From positions 1 to 64,000 of the forward strand of contig JAFZWQ010000040.1 of NCBI GenBank assembly GCA_017617235.1: a stretch of 64,000 nucleotides of DNA. The letters are read 5' to 3'. Every line of letters begins with the position of its first letter. Positions within the stretch are counted from its first letter, which is position 1. This stretch comes from Bacteroidaceae bacterium (GTDB lineage: Bacteria > Bacteroidota > Bacteroidia > Bacteroidales > Bacteroidaceae). The position numbers and the translations under genes were made by a program. The notes below the pieces were generated by a model, which was given only the letters and a program-made list of their open reading frames with translations, ran no database searches and was not told the origin of the DNA. Of this stretch, positions 9,417 to 16,863 are shown one piece after another.

Positions 9417-9424
9417 CAAAGATA
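9417..9424 (-). promoter_or_regulatory. -7 box TATCTTTG for the SGNH hydrolase
   Basis: A perfect TAnnTTTG match on the minus strand, 75 nt from the start at 9341. Confidence 0.6.
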
Positions 9425-9520
9425 CATAATTTCCCCTTGTATTGTGTTCCATATCTATAAAAATGCAAGGATGCAAACATTTTTTAACACCAAGATGGCA
9501 TATATTCAATGATAATTTAG

Positions 9521-9528
9521 TAGATTTG
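9521..9528 (+). promoter_or_regulatory. -7 box TAGATTTG for the SPFH operon
   Basis: The only clear TAnnTTTG upstream of the six-gene cluster, 31 nt before the ATG at 9560. No further promoter or terminator is evident until 16790. Confidence 0.55.
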
Positions 9529-9559
9529 TGCTCGTTATATACCTAAAAACACCTATAAT

Positions 9560-10849
9560 ATGGCCATTATTGATTTAGTTAGCTGGACTCCGCGTGATCC
9601 GCGTGAAGAGACCATTTTTGCCTATCGTTTTCCCGAAACGAATCTTTCGACCTGGACACAGCTCCTCGTACAGGAGTCGCAGGAGGCCGTGCTTTTCTCT
9701 AAAGGACGCCTGCTGCAGAAGTTCGGTCCGGGTAAGCACACCTTGGATTCAGAAAATATTCCTTTGTTGCGTAACCTCTTCGGCATTCCCTTTGGAGGTA
9801 AGAATCCTTTCATGGCCGAGGTATGGTTTGTGAATAAAATTCTGCCGTCCAATCTGGAGTGGGCTGTCGACAGCATGGCCACCGAGGATGTCGACTATAA
9901 GGTACAGATACCTTTGGTGGCCAGTGGTCGTTATGGGTTGAGAGTTGTGGATGCTGAGCGCTTCCTGGTTCGTCTGGTGGGTACGCGTTCCGAGTTCACC
10001 GAAAGAGACCTTACCGACCAGGCTTATGGTGAGTTTGCGACAAAAACCAAGTCCAGCATCGTATCGTTTATGCGAGACAACCGCATCGGATATAAATCCA
10101 TATCTGGCTATCTGGATCAACTCTCGCAATTCCTGAAAGAAGCCACCCGTGGATTCTGGAGCGAGATAGGACTTGAACTCACCAAGTTCTATGTGACAGG
10201 CATCGATATCGATACTTCGACGGAAGCCGGTCGCCGTGTTCACGAGGCTATTTCGCAGCAGAGTGCTCAGTCCATAACAGGACGTACTTGGCAGCAGGAG
10301 CAGATGTTCGGTGTGGCTCAGGAGGCTGTTCAAGGCATGGGACGTGGAACCGGTGGCGGCATGCTGGGTGGTATTATGGCCTTGGGCATGATGAATGGAA
10401 TGGGTGGCGGCATGGGCACCGGCATGATGAATCCTCAGTATAACCAGCCCACTTTTAATGCCCAAGGTGGCGGTCAGCAGACAGGTTTTGTTCAGGACGG
10501 TCAGCAGGTTCCTCAGGGACAGTTGCGCATGGTCTATTGTTCGAACTGTGCCAAGAAATATCCCAGTACCTCGAAGTTCTGTCCGTATTGCGGCGACCCC
10601 TACAATCCATGTCCCAATTGCGGAGCCGACAATGCCGAGGGCGCACGCCGCTGTGTCAGCTGTGGCGCTACTTTGCAGCAAGCTCAGGATCGTTGTCCCA
10701 ACTGCGGACAACCCGTTATGCCCGGCATGACTTTCTGCGGCAACTGCGGAGCACAGATTATCACGGCCAATTTCGTATGCAGCCGTTGTGGCACACCTAT
10801 GCCGGCTAATGTAAAGTTCTGCCCCAAGTGCGGCAAAAAGCGTGATTAA
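9560..10849 (+). CDS. SPFH-domain protein with four C-terminal zinc ribbons
   Basis: A 429-residue protein, first gene of an unrecognised operon. Residues about 25-230 form an SPFH/band-7 domain of the 'virion core protein'/YdjI type (LFSKGRLLQKFGPGKHTL, DVDYKVQIPLVASGRYGLRV, YVTGIDIDTS). There is no N-terminal membrane helix, so membrane contact would be peripheral. A Gly/Met-rich linker (about 255-300) leads to eight CxxC motifs in about 90 residues (CSNC, CPYC, CPNC, CVSC, CPNC, CGNC, CSRC, CPKC), i.e. four treble-clef or ribbon zinc sites. In Bacillus the YdjI relative works with a PspA-type protein in membrane stress; no PspA is present here, so the partners must be the genes downstream. 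Confidence 0.88.
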   Translation: MAIIDLVSWTPRDPREETIFAYRFPETNLSTWTQLLVQESQEAVLFSKGRLLQKFGPGKHTLDSENIPLLRNLFGIPFGGKNPFMAEVWFVNKILPSNLEWAVDSMATEDVDYKVQIPLVASGRYGLRVVDAERFLVRLVGTRSEFTERDLTDQAYGEFATKTKSSIVSFMRDNRIGYKSISGYLDQLSQFLKEATRGFWSEIGLELTKFYVTGIDIDTSTEAGRRVHEAISQQSAQSITGRTWQQEQMFGVAQEAVQGMGRGTGGGMLGGIMALGMMNGMGGGMGTGMMNPQYNQPTFNAQGGGQQTGFVQDGQQVPQGQLRMVYCSNCAKKYPSTSKFCPYCGDPYNPCPNCGADNAEGARRCVSCGATLQQAQDRCPNCGQPVMPGMTFCGNCGAQIITANFVCSRCGTPMPANVKFCPKCGKKRD

Positions 10850-10884
10850 CGCGATTCGATTGTAACCTTACAAACTATACGAAT

Positions 10885-11568
10885 ATGAGAGACGCATTAA
10901 AATTTGTTGCCTGCCTCATTGGTGCAGGTGTTATTATCGGAGCATTTCTGCTATTCGGTCGTCCTGGGCTGTCCGATAAGGAGTTGGCTTTGGACATCGT
11001 GGTTTCCCTCATCGTCTATGGCTTGTTTGTCGTAGATATTTTCGTTCCCTGGCTCGACCTTGGCGATAAAGCCCAGCGCAAGGTGGGCTCTTTGGGACTG
11101 CGTTGGACCATAAACTGGCTGTATGCCATACTGGCCATCGTTGTCATGTTCCTGAGTGCCAAACTGGACTGGGCTCTCAGTACGCAGTTGCTCATCCATG
11201 CCGCCCTGCTGGGGCTGTTGGCTCTGGGTTATTCGGGTGTCTTCGGAATGAACGACAAGGTGGCCAGCGTGTATGCTCGCGAAGAGGCTATGCGCAGTTC
11301 GCTCGAGGAACTGAAGAGCAGCGTAAACAGCCTGTTGTTGGAACACGAGATTGCCGATATCAACCTGCGTCAGCGTATCGAAGCCCTGAAAGAAGACCTA
11401 CGCTACACCTCGTCCAGCGACAATGGCGAAACACGCAGTCTCGAGGAACGCATCCTGAAACTCGTCGGTTCGTTGAATGCCGCATTGAATGCCGAAAATA
11501 CAGACGAAGCATCGGCTCTGCTGAATAAACTGGAGAAGTTGGTGAAGGAGCGAAAGCAGAGCTACTAA
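10885..11568 (+). CDS. Polytopic membrane protein with cytoplasmic coiled coil
   Basis: A 227-residue protein, second gene of the SPFH operon (35 nt after it). Four hydrophobic segments are visible: FVACLIGAGVIIGAFLLF, ALDIVVSLIVYGLFVVDIFV, WTINWLYAILAIVVMFL and LLIHAALLGLLALGYSGVF. They are followed by about 100 residues of charged helix (EEAMRSSLEELKSSVNSLLL...). The last about 35 residues (ILKLVGSLNAALNAENTDEA...) resemble a small helical bundle. I do not recognise the family. A membrane anchor or scaffold for the neighbouring coiled-coil proteins is inference from context. Confidence 0.8.
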   Translation: MRDALKFVACLIGAGVIIGAFLLFGRPGLSDKELALDIVVSLIVYGLFVVDIFVPWLDLGDKAQRKVGSLGLRWTINWLYAILAIVVMFLSAKLDWALSTQLLIHAALLGLLALGYSGVFGMNDKVASVYAREEAMRSSLEELKSSVNSLLLEHEIADINLRQRIEALKEDLRYTSSSDNGETRSLEERILKLVGSLNAALNAENTDEASALLNKLEKLVKERKQSY

Positions 11569-11621
11569 AGCGCAAACGAGATTTTATAATACCTTAAATA
11601 ATTTAATATAACACTAATGCC

Positions 11622-13805
11622 ATGACGGGAAAAGTATTTGCTCAGTCGGAGAATGTTTACCAAGATCAGGCTAAACTGCTGTTCGACTATTACATGAGGT
11701 CGGCCGAGAAGATTGTCCAGGAAGAAGAACGCCTGGAAAAAGTAATTGCTGACCTGGAGAAACAGAAAAAACGTATCGAAGATGAAATTGCCAGTCTTTG
11801 GTGGTGGCCTTACACCATCATCCTTTTCATCTTCTATTATTTCAAGAAGAAAGGTCTGCAGAAACAAATCGATGACATTGAACCCCGTATCAAGGAGTTC
11901 AAGAAACAGTACGACGAAATTTTCCGCGACTACAAGATAACGAAGATGGGTGTTGTCTATACCCCCGTTGCCAACCAGGTGAAATACGAGGACGAAAGTT
12001 TCATCGTGGATTATACGGGAAGCGTGCCCGAATCGGAAGTAACGTTGCAGATGTCGCGCCAGAACGACCTGCTGGTAGAGACAATTGCCGACCTGGAGAA
12101 ACTGTCGAGCGAGGCACCTCTCGTAGAGACGTCCGAGGATACCGAAACCGTGGAAACGGCCGATTATTCACCCTCTATCCAGGAAATCAACCAGCACGAC
12201 TATTTTGGTAAGCTCGACCATTCGTTGCGTACCATCGCATACTGCATGGACGACCTGGATACATCATCTGTATCACTTCCTCTGGTCAGCAACAACAGCG
12301 ACTATCAGGCCTTCCTGAACGAATTTGCCACCAAGGACCTGCCCGAAGGCGCTGCTGTGCTGAAGGTGTTCGACGACCAGCGTTATGAAAAGGGCATCAG
12401 CAAGTTCCAGGAGTTGAATGCACTGAAGGATTCGCTGTCCACGAAAACCAAGCAATTCGAAGATGTACTGAAGGAACTGATGGTGACTATGGCCGGTTCT
12501 GTTCAGGCCATTTCATCGCTGAAGGTAGCCTCTGTGGACAAGGTAGTGCTGGAATCGAACAAACTGCTTTACCAGATACTGAAAGCACCCTACAACCACT
12601 ATTCACCCGTATTGGAGCACGACGAGATAGAACGTATCCGTATGGAGCGCTTCGACTATAGCGACGATGTGCAAGGCTACGAACCATTCCAGTTGCGTAC
12701 CAGCAGTCGCGTCCGCTTCAATATGGCTTCGGGCATGTGGACAGCTGAAGATGGTTCCACCACGACGATGCCTTTCGGCGTTCATCAGATTTACGAGGAA
12801 ATTGTGGCTCCCGTAGTACAGAACCTGATGGCAGAGAACCGCATCGAACGCCTGAAGATATACAACCACATCCGCGACCAGAAGCTCGACTATCTGAACA
12901 AGTGGCACCAGGATACAGATGCCTTCTATCGTGCCAACCGTGCCGAGAGTTCGCAGCTCATCAGTCAGATGCAGGAGACCCTGCGCGAATATGTGGCAGC
13001 CTACAACACCCTCATCTCGTTGCAGCAGACCGAGGCCAACATGCAACAGTCTCAGTCGTTGGATGCCACGAAGGTGGATGTTGTGGACAATACCGCAGAA
13101 ACCATTGCCACGTTCGAGACCAAATCAGCACAGTTCCGTCAGACCCAGGACGAGTTCGAGGAATACATCGAGCGTCTGAAGGAAGATATCGACCAGAAGG
13201 CCGTGAAGTTCGAACATATAGAATACTACGATGCCAAGTTGCGCGATTCGCACTTCAACGATGCCGCTGTGGCTTCCAGCCCTGCAGCCATCAACGAACT
13301 CGACGACCGAAGCCGTCCATTGGCTCTGGCCAACCCGTTGCTGGCCCGCACATCGCAGTTGCTCCCGCAGCCTAAGGTGGATGATGTTGCCTACGAACAC
13401 TTCTCGCTGAACCTGCCCGGACTGGCCCAGCGTGCATTGGAGGATTTGGATGCGATGTTGCAGACTGGCGACCCCGATGCTGCCAACAGTCGTTACGAGG
13501 AGCCTGAACCCGAGGTCGAAGAACCCGAGGAGGAGTCTGCTGAAGAACCTGTAGCCGATGAGGAGGAGCAGGCTGTCGAAGACGGGGTTTCCGAGGATGA
13601 GGCAGAGGACGAAGTTGCCAGTGACGAAGAAGAGGAATATGAACCCTATACCGAGGAGGAACTGAACGAATATTCCGACGACGACCTGAAGGCCATTCTC
13701 GATGAGTACTTCGAAGACTACGACTTCGACACCTACGACCGTCAGCAGGCCATCGCCGATATCCTCCAGGCACAGGAAGACGCAGAGAGTGAAGAAGAAA
13801 GTTAA
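11622..13805 (+). CDS. Large coiled-coil membrane protein with acidic HeH-like C-terminus
   Basis: A 727-residue protein, third gene of the operon. The N-terminal coiled coil (residues about 20-60) and a second helix (about 82-105) flank one hydrophobic stretch, SLWWWPYTIILFIFYYF, giving one membrane segment or hairpin. Long helical and coiled regions follow (about 300-570). A low-complexity acidic segment (about 625-685, mostly E/D/P/A/V) precedes the final about 45 residues: EEELNEYSDDDLKAILDEYF and IADILQAQ. That spacing of helices resembles SAP/HeH/LEM-type motifs, which is inference only. No enzymatic motif is seen, and I do not recognise the family. Its size and central position suggest it is the scaffold of the system. 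Confidence 0.8.
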   Translation: MTGKVFAQSENVYQDQAKLLFDYYMRSAEKIVQEEERLEKVIADLEKQKKRIEDEIASLWWWPYTIILFIFYYFKKKGLQKQIDDIEPRIKEFKKQYDEIFRDYKITKMGVVYTPVANQVKYEDESFIVDYTGSVPESEVTLQMSRQNDLLVETIADLEKLSSEAPLVETSEDTETVETADYSPSIQEINQHDYFGKLDHSLRTIAYCMDDLDTSSVSLPLVSNNSDYQAFLNEFATKDLPEGAAVLKVFDDQRYEKGISKFQELNALKDSLSTKTKQFEDVLKELMVTMAGSVQAISSLKVASVDKVVLESNKLLYQILKAPYNHYSPVLEHDEIERIRMERFDYSDDVQGYEPFQLRTSSRVRFNMASGMWTAEDGSTTTMPFGVHQIYEEIVAPVVQNLMAENRIERLKIYNHIRDQKLDYLNKWHQDTDAFYRANRAESSQLISQMQETLREYVAAYNTLISLQQTEANMQQSQSLDATKVDVVDNTAETIATFETKSAQFRQTQDEFEEYIERLKEDIDQKAVKFEHIEYYDAKLRDSHFNDAAVASSPAAINELDDRSRPLALANPLLARTSQLLPQPKVDDVAYEHFSLNLPGLAQRALEDLDAMLQTGDPDAANSRYEEPEPEVEEPEEESAEEPVADEEEQAVEDGVSEDEAEDEVASDEEEEYEPYTEEELNEYSDDDLKAILDEYFEDYDFDTYDRQQAIADILQAQEDAESEEES

Positions 13806-13825
13806 CCCCTAAGACCTTTCACATT

Positions 13826-14755
13826 ATGGCAAATATAGATTGCGTAATCGACACCCATCCAATGGCCAATGAGATGAATTCCATCTCTCACCATGTGACG
13901 GGAACCACCACGGCTGTCGTTGCTATGAAGGCAGCTGTGATAAAAGCCGAAAGCGAAGCTGCCGAACATGTCTGCAACAATGTGAACCGTGGTTTCTACA
14001 CCCTCATCCGTTCGCAGATTTCTCAGAAGACAGCAAAGCTTACCAGCCAAGTGGACTCGCTAATCATGCAGTTGCAGCAGCAGACGCGTATGCTGATGAA
14101 TATCAAGACGCGCATGGAGCACGACTACAACATGATTACAGCCCGCTATACCAAGCTCTTCGGTACCCTGAATCAGAGTCTGAAACAACGTATCTACGAG
14201 TTGGACCGTCCTACATTTGACTTTGCAGAGCGCGACCTGGAACTGATTTCCAACCGTCCGCGTCAGCTGACCTCGACAGTACCCCTGTCCCAATTGGAAT
14301 CGCTGACGATGAGCCAGCGCATTGCCGCTTCCAACGTTAAGCATCATGCACTGGAGGTTATCGACACCATGTCGTCCTTCTTGGTAGGTATGGCCAACCA
14401 GAAGAAGCTGACCAGCCGTATTCTGTTGCGCCAGCCTGCAGCAAAGCCCAGCGCCCTGTACATGTTGCCGAACATCGTATCGGAAGCATGCATCGACAAG
14501 TCGGGAGCTACAACGACCAACGTGGTGGCCAATGCCAATGGTATCACCCCTCAGGCTGTAGCTGCTACACGTAGCCGTGTGCTCGACCAAGTTAGCCAGT
14601 TGCCCTGGAAACAGACCAGGGAAATCAGTAGCGAGATACAGAACGAGTTCAACCGGCTACTCTCTGCCTCACAGGCCAACGAGCGTGTGAAGGAAATGGC
14701 GCGTGCGCTCTTCCAGAAGAACAGTTTTGAAACCCTCAACACCGCTGCATCATGA
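13826..14755 (+). CDS. Coiled-coil protein, paralogue A of a tandem pair
   Basis: A 309-residue soluble, mostly helical protein; fourth gene, 20 nt after the third. The region about residues 55-140 (FYTLIRSQISQKTAKLTSQV, YTKLFGTLNQSLKQRIYELD) aligns with the next gene's FFKTIGSEISQQINELTNEV and YIKVFDTLNTELKNRIHEID, so the two are paralogues. No signal peptide or membrane segment is present. The C-terminus NERVKEMARALFQKN also matches the partner's DERVRETMLNLFSNN. Unknown function; a heteromeric coiled-coil pair is inference. It overlaps the next gene by 4 nt (ATGA), implying translational coupling. Confidence 0.8.
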   Translation: MANIDCVIDTHPMANEMNSISHHVTGTTTAVVAMKAAVIKAESEAAEHVCNNVNRGFYTLIRSQISQKTAKLTSQVDSLIMQLQQQTRMLMNIKTRMEHDYNMITARYTKLFGTLNQSLKQRIYELDRPTFDFAERDLELISNRPRQLTSTVPLSQLESLTMSQRIAASNVKHHALEVIDTMSSFLVGMANQKKLTSRILLRQPAAKPSALYMLPNIVSEACIDKSGATTTNVVANANGITPQAVAATRSRVLDQVSQLPWKQTREISSEIQNEFNRLLSASQANERVKEMARALFQKNSFETLNTAAS

Positions 14756-15777
14756 GTTACACCAGAACTGTAAGTAAACCTATCACCCTCTACTATTCGA
14801 GGACGGTTAGTTATCCGGCTTCACAGAATGGCGGCACCATCAATGTCAGCGGTTCGGTGACGGAGACGGTGAACGTGAATGTGCACGTCGATACCACCCC
14901 CTTCGACAGTAGCGTGTCAGGCTGTAACCAGCAGGTGAACATCCTGACGGGTGCTGTTGCCGCTACGGAGGCGGCTCAGGTGGCGTCGGTGGATGCCAAT
15001 TCCAAACGTGTGGCATCGACCATCATCAATGGTTTCTTCAAGACCATCGGTTCGGAAATCAGCCAGCAAATCAACGAGTTGACCAATGAGGTGGAATCGT
15101 TGGCCATGCATCTGGTGGAACTGACGAAACGTTGTCTGGAGAAACAGAACCAGATGGGTGTCGACTATCAGCGCATCTGTCAGCGTTACATTAAGGTTTT
15201 CGACACGTTGAATACGGAGTTGAAGAACCGCATTCACGAGATAGACCAACCCGTCTTTAAATTCCGCGAGCAGGCCGATGCCTATGCACAAAAGGGTTCG
15301 GATAGCGATATGGTAAGTACCGTAGTGGTAACGGGCAGCGAGGAGGCCAAACTGCAGGCACATCTGTCGTCGGCCACCCTGAAGTATCAGGCTTCGGAAA
15401 TGCTGCACCATGCCAGCGAATACCTCTATCGTCAGCGCGACATGCGCAGCACCATCGCCCACCATATGTTCCAGGACGACGAGGGCAGCTACTATGTACC
15501 GTTGATGATGACCGAACGTGTTGGTGAAGATGGTGTGAAGTCCACCTTCCTCTACTCTCCGAAGACCATTTCCAAGTCTCTGGACAATGGGGCGGTGTGC
15601 GACCAGATAGAGCATCGCCAATGGGAACCCGTGAGTGATGCCGAACAGGAGCGTGTGGCCAATTACTTCAATGCCGAAGTAAGCAGTCATTTCGCCTCTC
15701 CTTCGGCACACGATGAACGGGTACGCGAAACGATGCTCAACCTGTTTTCCAACAACCGCATCAAGCGGGTGAAGTGA
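14752..15777 (+). CDS. Coiled-coil protein, paralogue B of a tandem pair
   Basis: A 341-residue protein, fifth gene of the operon, starting inside the stop of paralogue A. The N-terminal about 60 residues are beta-like and Ser/Thr/Val-rich (GGTINVSGSVTETVNVNVHV) and absent from paralogue A. The core (about 90-185) and the C-terminal NERV/DERV motif are shared. A mid-region MFQDDEGSYYVPLMMTERVG has a counterpart in LPNIVSEACIDKSG of the partner. There is no membrane segment. A short A/T repeat tract follows the stop and separates it from the bactofilin-like gene. Function unknown. Confidence 0.8.
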   Translation: MSYTRTVSKPITLYYSRTVSYPASQNGGTINVSGSVTETVNVNVHVDTTPFDSSVSGCNQQVNILTGAVAATEAAQVASVDANSKRVASTIINGFFKTIGSEISQQINELTNEVESLAMHLVELTKRCLEKQNQMGVDYQRICQRYIKVFDTLNTELKNRIHEIDQPVFKFREQADAYAQKGSDSDMVSTVVVTGSEEAKLQAHLSSATLKYQASEMLHHASEYLYRQRDMRSTIAHHMFQDDEGSYYVPLMMTERVGEDGVKSTFLYSPKTISKSLDNGAVCDQIEHRQWEPVSDAEQERVANYFNAEVSSHFASPSAHDERVRETMLNLFSNNRIKRVK

Positions 15778-15824
15778 AAAGTGAGAAATTAAAAGTGAAA
15801 AATTAAAAGTGTGAAGTGAGAAAT
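15778..15824. repeat. A/T-rich repeat between the fifth and sixth genes of the SPFH operon
   Basis: Mixed AATTAAAAGTGAAAA and GTGAAGTGAGAA units fill the whole gap up to the ATG at 15825. They provide the only possible ribosome-binding region for the next gene. Confidence 0.75.
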
Positions 15825-16790
15825 ATGGAAGAACTGAAAGAATTGCGCTTCAACGGGAAGGGCGTGAAGCTGGACAATAACAGAGTAAAGGGTGGCATTC
15901 TGCCCGAGAAAATCGACGAGTTGAACCGCGATGTCACCATCGAGGGGACTACCGTCATCGAAGGGGCTGTCTATGCCCATAAATTCGAGGTGAACAACGG
16001 ACCGCTGGAAGTGCAGGGGGCTGTGTTCACGCAACTGGAGTTGTATGTAAACACATCGGCAACGGGCGAAATTACCTTCCGCAAGGCCGTGGGCTCGTCG
16101 AATTCGATAACTTCGCGTGCCGCAGGCTGCAAACTGGTGTTTGCCTCCGATGTCAATGCCAAGCAGGTAACCCTCTACAATGCCTTTGTGGCCGGTAGCA
16201 TATATGCCGACGATATCACGTTGGAGAATTGTGTCGTTATCGGTGGCGTCTTTGCCACGCAGCAAATCGACCTCACGGGAAGCATCGTGGGCACATTTAA
16301 TGCACCTTATGTTCACATTTCAGGCATCAACCACCTGCTGTTGCCCAGCGCTTTCTCCATCGAGAAACTGTCTGTGGCTCCAGGTGCCCGCCTCTTCAAT
16401 CTGGCTCTGGCCGACCTGGGTGCTCTGTACCGTGGTGTCGAGCAGTCGATAAATTCGGGCCGCATAGAGATGGATGTCGATGCCGATGAATTGAAGTCGT
16501 CGCTGACCGACGAGGATGTGCAGAAGACGTTGCGCTGTTACTCAGTTGTGGGCAAGGTGCTGGCTGCCGACCTCATCGATACCGACAAGTTCCAGAACCA
16601 CTTCCTGCTGACGGCTGCTGCCCTGGGTCCCCAGTTGCTGAAGAGCTACGATATGGGCAAGGATGCAAAGGGAAATCCTGTACCCCTCAGCATCGAGCGT
16701 ATCCGCGACTTCTTCTTCGAGGTAATGGCCGGTAAGGTGGAGATACGTACTATCGACGGCCACTTCGATGTGTCGCAGCTCATGCGCTGA
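15825..16790 (+). CDS. Bactofilin-like/polymer-forming beta-helix protein
   Basis: A 321-residue protein, last gene of the SPFH operon. A GTG nine bases upstream is in frame but lies in the repeat; ATG 15825 (MEELKELRFNGKG) is the better start. Residues about 35-180 have the periodic short hydrophobic/Gly turns of a right-handed beta helix (DVTIEGTTVIEGAVYAHKFE, GSIYADDITLENCVVIGGVF, IDLTGSIVGTF), as in bactofilins (DUF583). The C-terminal half (about 200-320) is alpha/beta with no recognised motif. Bactofilins form filaments at membranes, so a cytoskeletal or scaffold role in the operon is plausible but inferred. Confidence 0.75.
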   Translation: MEELKELRFNGKGVKLDNNRVKGGILPEKIDELNRDVTIEGTTVIEGAVYAHKFEVNNGPLEVQGAVFTQLELYVNTSATGEITFRKAVGSSNSITSRAAGCKLVFASDVNAKQVTLYNAFVAGSIYADDITLENCVVIGGVFATQQIDLTGSIVGTFNAPYVHISGINHLLLPSAFSIEKLSVAPGARLFNLALADLGALYRGVEQSINSGRIEMDVDADELKSSLTDEDVQKTLRCYSVVGKVLAADLIDTDKFQNHFLLTAAALGPQLLKSYDMGKDAKGNPVPLSIERIRDFFFEVMAGKVEIRTIDGHFDVSQLMR

Positions 16791-16850
16791 TTTGGGGGTA
16801 TTTGTTTGAAATACCTACTTCTGGGTATTGTTTGGACGCGCAAAATGTTG

Positions 16851-16858
16851 TAATTTTG
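16851..16858 (+). promoter_or_regulatory. -7 box TAATTTTG for feoAB, 5 nt before the ATG
   Basis: A TAnnTTTG match preceded by a TTTG about 19 nt upstream (16831), as in the Bacteroidota -33/-7 pair. The ATG at 16864 follows after 5 nt, so the message is probably leaderless. Confidence 0.65.
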
Positions 16859-16863
16859 CGGTC

